Source: JAJDTR01 sp965220415
Lineage (GTDB): Bacteria > Poribacteria > WGA-4E > JAJDTR01
Direction: 5' to 3'
DNA: 64,000 nucleotides
Assembly (NCBI GenBank): GCA_965220415.1
Contig: OZ244829.1
Coordinates: 1,240,001 to 1,304,000 of the forward strand
Positions 17,045 to 26,712 of the stretch are shown in pieces; within the stretch, counting starts at the first letter, position 1; each line of letters opens with the position of its first letter. The notes under the pieces were generated by a model that had not been told where the DNA came from, ran no database searches, and saw only the letters and a program-made list of their open reading frames with translations. Position numbers and translations under genes: made by a program.

Positions 17045-17880
17045 TACTCCGTTGGAATTTCGATCGGCACATCCAGCCGATCTCCCCACTCTTTCCACGA
17101 CCCCAGATAGTTGCTAATCCTTGGATACCCTAGGAGTCGCAACGCCAGGTAGGCGTTGGAAGAGCGGTAGCCGCCCTGTCAGTAACACACAACGCGTTTT
17201 TCGGGCGTTATCCCTGCCGATTGATACAGTTCGCGGAGTTCCGGAGCAGGCTTGAACGCCCCTGCTTCGTCAAGATTGTTACGCCACTCAATGTGGATAG
17301 ACCCTGGAATCGCACCGCCGCGTGCGGAGCGTGCAACTCGCCCATAGTGTTCGTCGTCGGTGCGCGTATCAAGGACTGCGAAGTCGGCGTCCTCAAGCAA
17401 TCCGTGGATTGCATCCGCGTCCAGATGCGTATGAGACTGCGGAATCTCCGGGAACGCCTCAACTTCCGGAGGCGCGTCTGCTTCGACGCTCACGCTCCCA
17501 CCCGCCGCGACATAGGCATTGAATCCGCCATCCAACACGTGAACATCCTCGTGCCCAAGGTATTCGCAGAACCAAAATCCCCTAGCGGAACAGATGCCCG
17601 AGACATCTTCATACCAAATGATCGTCTTGGTTGGATCGACTCCACGCTGTCGCAGAAGGTACGAAATTGTCCACATGAACGCCTTGAAAGGTCTCTCGCT
17701 CGTGTCATTCAAGCTAAGCGAATACAGATCCAAGTGTATCGCGCCGGGAATGTGCCCGCCGGCGTACTCATGCGTAGGTCGCGTATCCACAATACAAAAC
17801 GATTCGTCACCAAGCTTGTTAATCAGCGTCTTGGGCGAGATTAGCAGTTGGGGATTCGCGTAACCTTTGTTCTCGTCCAT
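17044..17880 (-). CDS. Two-domain sulfurtransferase (rhodanese family) with predicted catalytic selenocysteine
   Basis: Reading through an in-frame UGA at 17179-17181 gives 278 residues, the normal length of tandem-rhodanese thiosulfate/mercaptopyruvate sulfurtransferases. GGAGG precedes the ATG. The N-terminal (inactive) domain has DTRPTHEYAGGHIPGAIHLD; the second has VLDTRTDDEHYG, GGAIPGSIHIEWRNNL and then VVCY-U-QGGYRSSNAYLALR, where family members have the active-site Cys (CQGG). After the UGA the frame stays family-like to its end (LLGYPRISNYLGSWKEWGDR). It would move sulfane sulfur (or perhaps selenium) via a selenyl intermediate. It lies 45 bp after serS and is probably in the same transcript. 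A simple Cys-to-stop mutation is the alternative. Confidence 0.85.
17140..17158 (-). promoter_or_regulatory. Hairpin downstream of the sulfurtransferase UGA (possible SECIS)
   Basis: In the mRNA, CAACGCC pairs perfectly with GGCGUUG around a UACCU loop, 20 nt after the UGA, which is a suitable distance. The loop lacks the G residues usually contacted by SelB, so the assignment is uncertain. A second 7-bp hairpin (AGGGCGG/CCGCUCU) begins one nucleotide after the UGA. Confidence 0.45.
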
Positions 17881-17925
17881 TCATTCCTCCGGATCACATT
17901 GAATCTGCGCAAATCGAAATCAACT

Positions 17926-19236
17926 TTATTCCGATACACGACTCGACGAAATTCGATCGATGCCGCCCACATACGGCTTGAGCACCTCCGGTATCTGTAC
18001 CGTTCCATCCTCTCGTTGATAATTCTCAAGAATCGCGATAACCAATCGAGGCAAGGCAGTGCCCGAAGCATTGAGCGTGTGAACAAACTCGGTTTTTGCA
18101 TGTGGTTTACGGCGAAAACGGATATTCGCGCGGCGAGCTTGGAAGGCTTCAAAATTGCTGCACGACGAAATCTCCAGATTGTATTTCTGATCTACCGGCG
18201 CCCAAAGCTCAAGGTCGTAACATTTCGCTGCCGCGAACGACAACTCGACGGAACAGTGTTGAATGACCCGGTAGGGAAGACCAAGAGCTTGAAGCACATC
18301 CTCGGCATCGCGCAGTAGGACTTCATGTTCATCGTAAGACTTTTCAGGAAGTGTAAACTTCACCATTTCGACTTTGTCGAATTGGTGAAGGCGCTGCAAC
18401 CCGCGTGTCTCCCGTCCATACGATCCGGCTTCCCGCCGGAAACACGGCGTATACGCGACGTAATAAATCGGAAGATCGTCAACATCCAAAATTTCACCCG
18501 CAAAGATATTTGTGACCGGTACTTCGGCAGTTGGAATAAGAAAGAGATCGCTATCTTCATTCTCTTCGTCCCGGTCGCAGCGATACATATCCTCCTCGAA
18601 TTTCGGTAACTGTCCGGTCCCGGTCATTGTTCGGCGATTGGCGAGAAACGGCGGAGATATCTCCGTATAACCGTGTTTGGAAACGTGCAAATCAATCATG
18701 AAGTTAATCAGCCCTCGCTCTAGCCTCGCGCCAAGACCTTTGAACAGTATGAAGTTGCTTCCGGCGATTTTTGTGCCCCGTCTAAAATCTACAATATCCA
18801 ATTCCTCTGCAAGTTCCCAGTGCGGTCTCGGTTCAAAGTCGAAGGTTCTCGGAGTACCCCATCGCTTGATTTCTACGTTATCTTCCTCGCTGACTCCAAT
18901 CGGAGTGCTTGAATCCGGCAGGTTCGGAATCGTCAATAGCATCTCATCAATCTGTTGCCTAAGGTCATTTGACTGCTTGTTCAAACTCTTCAGTTCTTGA
19001 GAGAGTTTTTTCATCTCCGCTATTTGTTCGGAGGCATCCTGCTTGTTCATCTTAAGTTGCGCAATGCCTTTTGAGATGGTATTCTGATGATTCCTGGCAC
19101 TTTCCACGCCGGTGACGGTCTCGCGCCAGTGACTATCTATCTCAAGCAACTGATCCAGAGGCGCAGCCATCCTCCGTTGATCGAGCATAGTTCGTATGAC
19201 ATCAGGGTTCCGGCGAATGAATTTTAGGTCTAACAC
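17926..19236 (-). CDS. serS: Serine--tRNA ligase
   Basis: 436 residues, the usual length. I use the GTG at 19236 because GGAGG lies 8 nt upstream and translation then begins with the universal start VLDLKFIRRNPD. An N-terminal coiled-coil arm (about residues 30-105, with QIAEMKKLSQELKSLNKQ) is followed by the class II core with motif 2 FRREAGSYGRETRGLQRLHQ and motif 3 ASGTALPRLVIAILENYQ. It charges tRNA-Ser and, in organisms with selenocysteine, also tRNA-Sec, so its position just upstream of a predicted selenoprotein gene is notable. Confidence 0.97.
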   Translation of the reverse strand: MLDLKFIRRNPDVIRTMLDQRRMAAPLDQLLEIDSHWRETVTGVESARNHQNTISKGIAQLKMNKQDASEQIAEMKKLSQELKSLNKQSNDLRQQIDEMLLTIPNLPDSSTPIGVSEEDNVEIKRWGTPRTFDFEPRPHWELAEELDIVDFRRGTKIAGSNFILFKGLGARLERGLINFMIDLHVSKHGYTEISPPFLANRRTMTGTGQLPKFEEDMYRCDRDEENEDSDLFLIPTAEVPVTNIFAGEILDVDDLPIYYVAYTPCFRREAGSYGRETRGLQRLHQFDKVEMVKFTLPEKSYDEHEVLLRDAEDVLQALGLPYRVIQHCSVELSFAAAKCYDLELWAPVDQKYNLEISSCSNFEAFQARRANIRFRRKPHAKTEFVHTLNASGTALPRLVIAILENYQREDGTVQIPEVLKPYVGGIDRISSSRVSE

Positions 19237-19292
19237 GAGGGCAACCTCCGTACTAGGACTATCGTCATGCGAGAAAGAATGGTATGGATAAT

Positions 19293-19334
19293 AAAAAACC
19301 ACAGACTGTTTGACGACCAAACAACCTGTGGTTT
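19293..19334 (-). terminator. Rho-independent terminator of the tRNA transcript
   Basis: On the minus strand AAACCACAG pairs with CTGTGGTTT, followed by a run of T (GGTTTTTTATT). It lies just after tRNA-Asp and before serS. Confidence 0.8.
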
Positions 19335-19349
19335 AGGTAAGATACAAAC

Positions 19350-19428
19350 TGGCGGACCCGACGGGATTTGAACCCGCGATCTTCTGCGTGACAGGCAGAT
19401 GTGTTAAGCCAGGCTACACTACGGGTCC
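19350..19428 (-). tRNA. tRNA-Asp (anticodon GTC)
   Basis: A complete cloverleaf: acceptor GGACCCG/CGGGTCC, anticodon stem TCTGC/GCAGA around loop CTGTCAC, T-arm GGTTCAAATCC, discriminator G and an encoded CCA. Confidence 0.95.
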
Positions 19429-19453
19429 GATAGGATGGCATTTGCACGTTAAT

Positions 19454-19530
19454 TGGTAGGCGGGACAGGGCTTGAACCTGTGACCTACGGCTTGTAAGGC
19501 CGTCGCTCTGGCCAACTGAGCTACCCGCCC
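19454..19530 (-). tRNA. tRNA-Val (anticodon TAC)
   Basis: A complete cloverleaf: acceptor GGGCGGG/CCCGCCT, anticodon stem ACGGC/GCCGT around loop CTTACAA, T-arm GGTTCAAGCCC, discriminator A and an encoded CCA. Transcribed first, 25 bp ahead of tRNA-Asp. Confidence 0.95.
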
Positions 19531-19556
19531 GGACCCACGACTCAATAAGCCCATAA

Positions 19557-19585
19557 AGTATATAGCAACATCTCCATTTTGTCAA
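19557..19585 (-). promoter_or_regulatory. Sigma70-type promoter of the tRNA-Val/tRNA-Asp unit
   Basis: On the minus strand, consensus TTGACA and TATACT are separated by exactly 17 bp; transcription should begin about 15-20 nt before tRNA-Val. Confidence 0.8.
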
Positions 19586-19789
19586 GAGAAATTTCCTTGT
19601 GCGAGAGTAAAGGCTCAACTTTCAGGGGCTCAGCCAACTAGCGAATTGCTGCGGGATGCAATTGGGTGGATGGTCAATAGACAACACTTACACGATCCGA
19701 TGATAGTCACTGCAGATTGGGCCCCTCATCGGAAATTCAGATTGACACTCAACCTAGATAGTGCTATCTTATGTGGTCAAGAGGGGGTT

Positions 19790-20152
19790 ATGGTGGAATT
19801 GGTGAAGATGTTCGCATTTCTGTGCTGCGTTCTGTTCTATGCCGGTTGCGGACAGATGCACCAATCCAACGAAAGCGCACACCTGTTGTTAGACGGTCAC
19901 CTTAATCCGTACTTTGAGCGAGGTAACGTCCATATTGACAAAAAGGAGTATGGCAAGGCGATAGAGCAGTACCAACAAGCGTTACAGTTGGAGCCGGATT
20001 CGGCGATCATTCATGCCGCTCTGGGATGGGCATATTACAACGTGGGAATGTTGGACGCCGCAATCCTTCAAGCTGAAGAGGTGAATCGCCTCCGACCGAA
20101 TGATCCGGAACTTCAGAATATTCTGGAACTGTTGCATCAACAGCGGAGATGA
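19790..20152 (+). CDS. TPR lipoprotein
   Basis: 120 residues from the ATG at 19790, which follows AGAGGGGG. The N-terminus MVELVKMFAFLCCVLFYAGC is a lipoprotein signal with lipobox FYAGC. It carries about two tetratricopeptide repeats (NVHIDKKEYGKAIEQYQQAL, then AALGWAYYNVGMLDAAILQA), so it is probably a periplasm-facing scaffold that binds a protein partner. The partner is unknown. An upstream in-frame start at 19646 exists but would bury the signal peptide. Confidence 0.75.
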   Translation: MVELVKMFAFLCCVLFYAGCGQMHQSNESAHLLLDGHLNPYFERGNVHIDKKEYGKAIEQYQQALQLEPDSAIIHAALGWAYYNVGMLDAAILQAEEVNRLRPNDPELQNILELLHQQRR

Positions 20153-20172
20153 AGAATCCATCATCCCCTGAT

Positions 20173-21066
20173 TCAGGAATGCGTTAACGTACCAAGGAAA
20201 TGGTCCATGAACCGCTCCGAATCGACATCTACGCATACTGAAGTGTTCGGGCGCCCGTCTATTGGGACTGTTAATCCCTGCACATGATCGGCACGGGTTT
20301 CAACGGCAATTCGCAGTTCCTTCGTTTCACACAGCGTCGAATCAACAACGAACGCGACAGCCAACGGATCGTGAAGCGTCGGACGCGGCTCGGGGTTATC
20401 ACCACCCCACAGATGGATTAGCTCAAAGCAGATTTCATTAATTGGATGCTGCACTGCGCCAATTGCTTTTACCTGATCGTACGTCATCTTACATTTGGTC
20501 GTCACATCAAGCCCCACCATGGTAATCTCCGCACCGGAGCCGAATACAATCCGGGCCGCTTCCGGATCGCAGAGTACATTCCACTCTGGCGTAATCCGAT
20601 CGATCGCGCCGCCCATCAAGCAAATCCTCGTCTTCTGAATCAACCGAGGTTCTACGAGAAGCGCTGCCGCGATATTTGTGAGGGGTCCGACCGGAACCAG
20701 GGTAATGTCGCCTTGTCCCGACATGATCGTATCAATGATGAAATCAACCGCCCGTGTCGGACGCAGCTGAATTGATGGCTGCCGACGGGTCAGAATTTCC
20801 ATCTGTCTGGGCTGATGTTCTGCCGCGATTCGCTCCCAATCCGGAATGGATTGCGGAACGGTTTTGCCGATTCCGACATGAACGGGAATGCTTGTTTCGT
20901 CCAATGCTTCCAGCACGCAGCACGCTAATTCGGCACGTTTTTCGGTATTCTTAAAGACGGTTGTCACACCAACCAACTCAATTTCCGGGTTCAAGACGGC
21001 AAACGCCAAAGCAAGGGCGTCGTCAATATCGTCACCAATATCAGTATCAAATATAATTTTGTTCAC
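20173..21066 (-). CDS. Inosine/uridine-preferring nucleoside hydrolase
   Basis: 297 residues starting at a GTG with GAGGTG upstream. The calcium-binding signature DTDIGDDIDDALALA is at residues 7-21, at the usual place for the IunH/Rih family, which hydrolyses the N-glycosidic bond of ribonucleosides for salvage. Other family landmarks are LVPVGPLTNIAAAL near residue 125, the MGGAI motif near 150 and HDPLAVAFVVD near 240. No signal peptide, so cytoplasmic. It stands alone and faces away from the phosphatase gene at 21191. Confidence 0.9.
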   Translation of the reverse strand: MNKIIFDTDIGDDIDDALALAFAVLNPEIELVGVTTVFKNTEKRAELACCVLEALDETSIPVHVGIGKTVPQSIPDWERIAAEHQPRQMEILTRRQPSIQLRPTRAVDFIIDTIMSGQGDITLVPVGPLTNIAAALLVEPRLIQKTRICLMGGAIDRITPEWNVLCDPEAARIVFGSGAEITMVGLDVTTKCKMTYDQVKAIGAVQHPINEICFELIHLWGGDNPEPRPTLHDPLAVAFVVDSTLCETKELRIAVETRADHVQGLTVPIDGRPNTSVCVDVDSERFMDHFLGTLTHS

Positions 21067-21190
21067 GGCTACACCTCAAGGAATCTATGACATTATACTG
21101 CGTCGGGTATTCTACCAGAAGTTGACTGCATAATCCAGTCTTTCAACAGTAAGGGTTTTAAGGAACAAAAATACAGGGAGTATTAAACGA

Positions 21191-22363
21191 ATGTTATCCT
21201 CGGCAGAACTATTGACAATCCTCGGCGGTACACCTCTCTTCGCGGGGGCGCCGCAAGATGTATTGAGCACAGTGGGTAACAGAATGCAAATGCTCCGGCT
21301 TTCGGAAGGAGACATTCTTTTTAATGAAGGCGAATTGGCAGACGGCCTGTACCTTGTTGTGAAAGGAAAAGTCGCAATTTGGTCCGGCGCAGTTGAAATA
21401 CGAGAGAGAATCGAAGGTGAATATGTAGGCGAGTTGGCTTTGCTTGACGATTCGCCTCACAGCGCCATGGTCCGGGCGAAAACTGACGCTCTACTCTTAA
21501 AACTTCACCGTGACGACTTTCAGCAGGTGCTATCAACCTCGCCGCAAGTCGCCAGTGGCTTACTTCAGATATTGGGACAGAAGATTAAACAAGATACGGT
21601 ATACCAAATTGCCGCTGTACGCCGGCAGGAACAACACGAGTACGATCTTAAACGTGCCCATGAGATTCAAACAACAATGCTTCCCACGGGCGATTTTTCG
21701 CTGGAGTGGATGCATTTGACAGGAAAAAGCCAGCCAGCCGCACAAGTCGGCGGGGACTACTACGACTATTACCACCTGTCCGATGGCAGTGTGAGCGTGG
21801 CGATTGGTGATGTTGCAGGACACGGTTTCTACTCCGGATTGTTAGTTGCTGTCGTGAGCAGCGGGTTTGATTTTCAAATGGAGATAGATCCATCGCCATC
21901 CTCTGTGCTGACCGCTCTCAATAAGATTGTGCGAAACTATCGCCACACGCGTATGTTGATGACTTTTTCATATTTCATACTTAACCGTTCCGATCACACC
22001 CTCACGTTCGCTAATGCGGGACACCCTCACCCCTATATATACCGCGCGGAAGAACAAAGATGGAGTGAATTAGGAACGGATGGTTTACCTCCGCTGGGAA
22101 CACGCTTGAGATTTCAACCCGAACCCGAACAGATTAACTGGCAACCCGGAGACCGTCTATTTCTCTATTCCGATGGTCTGACAGAAGCGCGAGGAGCTGG
22201 AGAAGACGAATATGGCACCGATGCACTGGAGCACTTTCTGAACAATCATGCACTCCATTCTCCGCGCAAAATGATAACTGCTCTGGATACGGAGTTAGCC
22301 GATTTCTGCTCCGGAAATCCGCTTGAGGACGACCTTACCGTTGTCATCGTGCAGTTGTCATGA
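21191..22363 (+). CDS. cNMP-binding domain / SpoIIE-type PP2C phosphatase
   Basis: 390 residues. Residues 1-135 are a cyclic-nucleotide-binding (CRP-like) domain (LFNEGELADGLYLVVKGKVA, then GEYVGELALLDDSPHSAMVR). After a short linker comes a RsbU/SpoIIE-type phosphatase (about 165-390) with AAQVGGDYYDYYHLSDGSV and IGDVAGHG, supplying the metal-binding Asp residues, and RLFLYSDGLTEARGAGEDEYG. Such proteins usually dephosphorylate an anti-anti-sigma factor in a partner-switching pathway; the cNMP domain would be the sensor. No sigma-factor partner is encoded nearby. Confidence 0.9.
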   Translation: MLSSAELLTILGGTPLFAGAPQDVLSTVGNRMQMLRLSEGDILFNEGELADGLYLVVKGKVAIWSGAVEIRERIEGEYVGELALLDDSPHSAMVRAKTDALLLKLHRDDFQQVLSTSPQVASGLLQILGQKIKQDTVYQIAAVRRQEQHEYDLKRAHEIQTTMLPTGDFSLEWMHLTGKSQPAAQVGGDYYDYYHLSDGSVSVAIGDVAGHGFYSGLLVAVVSSGFDFQMEIDPSPSSVLTALNKIVRNYRHTRMLMTFSYFILNRSDHTLTFANAGHPHPYIYRAEEQRWSELGTDGLPPLGTRLRFQPEPEQINWQPGDRLFLYSDGLTEARGAGEDEYGTDALEHFLNNHALHSPRKMITALDTELADFCSGNPLEDDLTVVIVQLS

Positions 22364-22407
22364 TAACTCGTGATTTACGAAATAATCGAATTTTGCAACG
22401 TGCTGCG

Positions 22408-22520
22408 ATCAAGCGAATGCATAATGAGCGATCAACTGAACGAAAAGTGAAGGCGATAGAGATTCCTAAGCGTAATGTAGGAGCGATCTCCAGGTCGCGA
22501 TTTCCTGTTAGCGCGTAAGG
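22408..22520. repeat. Partly nested 36-bp units and GTAGGAGCGATCTCC repeat
   Basis: 22408-22466 has two heads (ATCAAGCGAATGCATAATGA and ATCAACTGAACGAAAAGTGA) followed by one tail (GGCGATAGAGATTCC). It is followed by a TGTAGGAGCGATCTCCAGG element that is uninterrupted here but is interrupted by a unit near 30449. Confidence 0.65.
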
Positions 22521-22580
22521 TCTGGACTGAACTAAGCAATTACCCTTCTTCTTACCTCACCGACCAAACCGGAAAACACC

Positions 22581-25500
22581 GTGAACCAAGCTCTGCGTCG
22601 TGTATATGGTTTAAACCCGCCATCCGTAACTAGGCTAGTCATTTCGGCATTGGCGATGCTGGTATTATTGCCGCTATCTGGATCGGCCGGGGGGAGCAGT
22701 TTTCCGACCCCGGAGCAATTGTCGGAAGTTACACGGGGCGAACTCCTGATCCGAGTGGCGCCTGACGGCGAAGCGGAGGCTAATCGCCTGCACGGAAGTT
22801 CCGCGATTCGCATGTTCCATTCCGAAATGGGGGTTCAGTCTTTTTCCCGCGTTTTCCCTCATGTCGCTAATCCGACAGCGAATCCGAATCTTGAACGCAT
22901 CTATCTCTTGCGTTTCTCGACTTCTTCTAATCTCGGTTCCCTAAAAGCCTACTATTCGTCACATCCCTTGATTGAGGCTGTCGAGTTCAACTATCTGCGC
23001 CAAACGCTCGCCTCCGAAATCGTCCCCAACGATCCCCGATACAAAGAACAGTGGAATCTCCCGCTAATCGGCATGCCTCGCGCGTGGGCAATTGAAAAGG
23101 GTAGTTCTGACGTGATCATCGCAATCGTAGATAGCGGCATCGATCATGCCCATCAAGATCTTGTCGAGAAGATTTGGCGTAACACCGGCGAAATTCCCGA
23201 CAACGGGATTGACGACGATCAAAACGGATATATTGATGACATACGAGGTTGGGACTTTACGGACATCCCCAATGTCGCATTCAAAGGCGACTCGGTGGTA
23301 GGCGACAACGATCCGATCGATGAGTCGGGACATGGAACACACGTGGCGGGGATTGCTGCCGCAGATGTGGACAACGGACTGGGAGTTGCGGGAGTGGCGT
23401 GGAATTGCACCCTGATGCCACTCCGGGCAGGCGCGTCAAGCGGGGCTGGCACCAATTTGCAGGACGACGATTCTTCAGCCGCGATTGTTTATGCCGTGGA
23501 TAACGGTGCCAGAATTATCAACATGAGTTGGGGAAGCTCTCGGAATTCCTTCGTGATTCGTGACGCCATTGATTACGCTTACGCGCGCGGAGTTCTCTTG
23601 ATTGCCGCTGCCGGAAATGAACGATCGCGGGACACGATCTATCCGGCGGGTTATCGCAAAGTAATTGCCGTTGCCGCAACCGACCAGAATAAACAGAGAT
23701 TTTATCAATCCAACTTCGGCGCGTCAATTGATATTGGTGCACCCGGAAACGTCATTTTGAGTACCCAGATCGGCAACCGCTACCGTCGATTGACGGGAAC
23801 ATCCATGGCAACGCCGCACGTCTCCGGAGTCGCAGCCTTAATACTGTCAAAACGTCCTAACCTGACACATGATGAAGCTCGACAAATTATTCTAAGTACT
23901 GCGGATTCAACCCTTGAAAGTCCGGAACTCGTGGGAGCCGGAAATCTTAACGCGGCGAAAGCCCTGATGGCAAGCGGCTCAATGCAGGCGCGGATTATCG
24001 CACCTGAAACCGGTGGAGGCGGCTCAAACAAAATCGAATTCATTGGGACCGCCGGGGGTTTCAAGTTCAATTCGTGGCAATTGATGTATGGTGAGTCAGC
24101 AACGCCCACAATGTGGACCGCAATCGGACTCCCGTCTTTCCGGCAAAAGAAAAATGAACGACTGCTAGTCTGGGAGATCGCGGAGGTGTCTGAAGGGACG
24201 TACACGGTTCGGTTGGAAACCGCGGCGAAGAACTGCGTGATTGCCCGTGATGAAGTCGTCCTGTCCGTAGACCGGACGCCGCCTAGAGTGCGCGGTATCA
24301 ATGCCCGTGAACAACTGTCGGAAGGTGAGTTTGTCGTGTCTTTTTCGTGGTCGACGGATGACCTCACGGTTGATTCGCTAAATTACCGCGTCCAAAAACA
24401 ACTGGCGCCATTTTCTACTATTAATGAATCGGCAATCGGAAAAGAACACTCATTTTCACTGTCCTTGAATCCCGGCCGGTATAACTACTTTGTCACAGCG
24501 CGAAATGCGGCGGGACTTGAAACGATTGACGACAATCGAGGCAGATATTATCAACTGGAGGTCAGCGGTACCCGGATTTCTCCGCACGGATTCGTTGAAG
24601 TATCTACCGAGATTTCACCGATGCAGGTCGGGAGTGTTACCGCGGACTTCGATCGAGACGGTTTATTTGAGATCGTAGGGCTGCCCTTGATTGGAGATCT
24701 TGCTTCGGGTATCGAAATCCATGAACGCACCCCTTCCGGCAGCTATGAACTCAAGCATACAAGCGCCTTCGCCTTTAAGCCATGGGCAGTCGATGACACG
24801 GACGAAGATGGACTGTTGGAAATCTTGGGAAGCACCGGAGATAGAATCTTTTTGATTGAGGGCCTGACGCGCACCGGTTACCCGGAACGGCAGATTTGGG
24901 AATCACCATACCTCTCGGCTGGACAAATTGTCGATCTTGACGGAGATGGGCGCAAAGAAATCGTCGGAGCTGATAACAATAACGGCGCAATCCTTATTTA
25001 CGAAAATCGAGGAAATGACAGTTACGAGGAAATTATTCGCCTCAAGAGCGACACGGATGGAACCAACGCTTTCGGTGAGCAGTTTGGTATCGGCGATTTT
25101 GACGGAGACGGTAAAACAGAATTACTGGCGGGAGATAGTGAAGGAGAGTTACATCTCTATGAAGCCATTGGAGACAATCAGTTAACACAGACGTGGCAGT
25201 TACAGATTGATGGGCTGGATGCCCATCAATACGCTACCGGAGACCTTAACGGCGATGGGATTTCAGATTTTGTCGTTGGTAGTCGGAAAATTGAGAAGGA
25301 CCTCCCGTCGCTGCCGGCCCGTTGGAAATTCACTCTGTTTACCTCCACCGGAGACAATCGTTATAACCCGGTCTGGCGGCAAGAGATTACGCCATATCGA
25401 CTCAGGGGCAATAGTCTCGCTGTTGGCGACCTTGACGGCGATGAACGGAACGAGCTCGTAATTCTTACCAATCCAAGCATTCATGTTTTTCAACGGCGGG

Positions 25501-26579
25501 GAGAAGCTTTTGCCCCGACGTGGCATCACGATGCGTGGAACACCCCGAGTCTGCTTCTTGCCGATTTAGACGAGAATGGTTTCCAAGAAATATTTCTCAA
25601 CAATCGAGACAATTTGCTTGCATTTGAGCATGTGAGCGCGCACAGAACAAACGTCGTATCAAATATCCAACCATGGAATCTGCTTGCAGTTCCCTTAACG
25701 GAAAACCTTGTTCAGTTGACATGGCAAGCCTCAAGCGATGTGAGTTTTTTTAATGTGTACCGGGCAACGGACCCCAACCAAGAACAGGAAAAAGCACAAT
25801 CAGCTCCACCCCGGTTGGCTGATTTTGAGAAAATCGAAGAGAATCTCGACGTGTCAAGATTTCTTGATCGGGGGCTGGAGAAAAATACGACCTATTGGTA
25901 CGCTGTTTCAGCCGTGAGCGAGGATGGTTTTGAGACGGATTGGACAACTCCGGTGTCAGCGAATCCGCGTACTCCGCCAAAGATGAGAGACGCGGAACAC
26001 CTCGGAGAAAATCGGGTTGCTGTTATATTTGATAGACCGATGGGAAGGGAAATAGGGAACCAGAAACGGTATCTCCTGCGCAAACCGGAACACATTTCTG
26101 GCGTGATTCCAGAGTCAGCGATTCGTGATCGGATGGGAACACGCGCAATTCTTGGCTTTCGACGGGACGATTTAATTCCCGGCAGCGTTTATGAGATTGC
26201 TGTTTCGGAAGTTCGGGATAGAGAGCAAAATCCGATCGACCCACGCGCATCAGCCGTGTTAGTGCGAATTGCGCCCGCAGCGGAACCCGTAGAATTTAAT
26301 AATTTCACCCACCTGAGAGTTTTTCCGAATCCCGTCCGACCAAGCGAATTCCATAAGGGTGTTGTTACATTTGATGGCCTCCCCACCGATACTGCCATTA
26401 ATATCTATGACCCAAATGGATCACTCGTGGAAAGGTTGACTGTAACATCAACCGACAGAGGTCGAAAGGAATGGTTGCTGTTGAGTAACGGGACGTCCGA
26501 CGTAACAAGCGGTATCTACATCTACGTGCTGGAGTTCGGGAAGCTGCAAAAGGTGGGAAAAATCGCGGTCGTTAGATGA
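22581..26579 (+). CDS. Secreted subtilisin-like (S8) serine protease with FG-GAP/VCBS repeats and C-terminal sorting domain
   Basis: 1332 residues from a GTG start; a hydrophobic N-terminal segment (LVISALAMLVLLPLSGSA) is the signal peptide. A propeptide-like region is followed by the S8 catalytic domain with Asp in IVDSGIDH (about 183), His in GHGTHVAGIAA (about 251) and Ser in GTSMATPHVSGVAAL (about 407). Residues 680-1010 hold VCBS/FG-GAP-type repeats (DLDGDGRKEIVG, DFDGDGKTELLAGD, DLNGDGISDFVVGS), then a fibronectin III-like module. The last 90 residues (LRVFPNPVRPSEFHKG ... IYDPNGSLVERL ... GIYIYVLEFGKL) resemble type IX-style sorting domains, so I infer export to the surface or medium. 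Confidence 0.92.
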   Translation: MNQALRRVYGLNPPSVTRLVISALAMLVLLPLSGSAGGSSFPTPEQLSEVTRGELLIRVAPDGEAEANRLHGSSAIRMFHSEMGVQSFSRVFPHVANPTANPNLERIYLLRFSTSSNLGSLKAYYSSHPLIEAVEFNYLRQTLASEIVPNDPRYKEQWNLPLIGMPRAWAIEKGSSDVIIAIVDSGIDHAHQDLVEKIWRNTGEIPDNGIDDDQNGYIDDIRGWDFTDIPNVAFKGDSVVGDNDPIDESGHGTHVAGIAAADVDNGLGVAGVAWNCTLMPLRAGASSGAGTNLQDDDSSAAIVYAVDNGARIINMSWGSSRNSFVIRDAIDYAYARGVLLIAAAGNERSRDTIYPAGYRKVIAVAATDQNKQRFYQSNFGASIDIGAPGNVILSTQIGNRYRRLTGTSMATPHVSGVAALILSKRPNLTHDEARQIILSTADSTLESPELVGAGNLNAAKALMASGSMQARIIAPETGGGGSNKIEFIGTAGGFKFNSWQLMYGESATPTMWTAIGLPSFRQKKNERLLVWEIAEVSEGTYTVRLETAAKNCVIARDEVVLSVDRTPPRVRGINAREQLSEGEFVVSFSWSTDDLTVDSLNYRVQKQLAPFSTINESAIGKEHSFSLSLNPGRYNYFVTARNAAGLETIDDNRGRYYQLEVSGTRISPHGFVEVSTEISPMQVGSVTADFDRDGLFEIVGLPLIGDLASGIEIHERTPSGSYELKHTSAFAFKPWAVDDTDEDGLLEILGSTGDRIFLIEGLTRTGYPERQIWESPYLSAGQIVDLDGDGRKEIVGADNNNGAILIYENRGNDSYEEIIRLKSDTDGTNAFGEQFGIGDFDGDGKTELLAGDSEGELHLYEAIGDNQLTQTWQLQIDGLDAHQYATGDLNGDGISDFVVGSRKIEKDLPSLPARWKFTLFTSTGDNRYNPVWRQEITPYRLRGNSLAVGDLDGDERNELVILTNPSIHVFQRRGEAFAPTWHHDAWNTPSLLLADLDENGFQEIFLNNRDNLLAFEHVSAHRTNVVSNIQPWNLLAVPLTENLVQLTWQASSDVSFFNVYRATDPNQEQEKAQSAPPRLADFEKIEENLDVSRFLDRGLEKNTTYWYAVSAVSEDGFETDWTTPVSANPRTPPKMRDAEHLGENRVAVIFDRPMGREIGNQKRYLLRKPEHISGVIPESAIRDRMGTRAILGFRRDDLIPGSVYEIAVSEVRDREQNPIDPRASAVLVRIAPAAEPVEFNNFTHLRVFPNPVRPSEFHKGVVTFDGLPTDTAINIYDPNGSLVERLTVTSTDRGRKEWLLLSNGTSDVTSGIYIYVLEFGKLQKVGKIAVVR

Positions 26580-26603
26580 GAGATGGAAGGCAGAAAAACG
26601 GTC

Positions 26604-26712
26604 TTATGCTAATTCGCAATCTATAAGTTACAAGAGCCTTGGGTTCGTAGTAGTGCAATTCATTGCACGTCTCAAATCGACTGTAACATTGAGAATTTGA
26701 AATCGTATTAGA
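26604..26712. mobile_element. MITE-like element, family 3 (complete copy)
   Basis: Same organisation as 720-826: left end TTATGCTAATTCGCAATC, core GGTTCGTAGTAGTGCAATTC, right end TTGAAATCGTATTA. Lies 25 bp after the subtilase stop codon. Confidence 0.75.
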
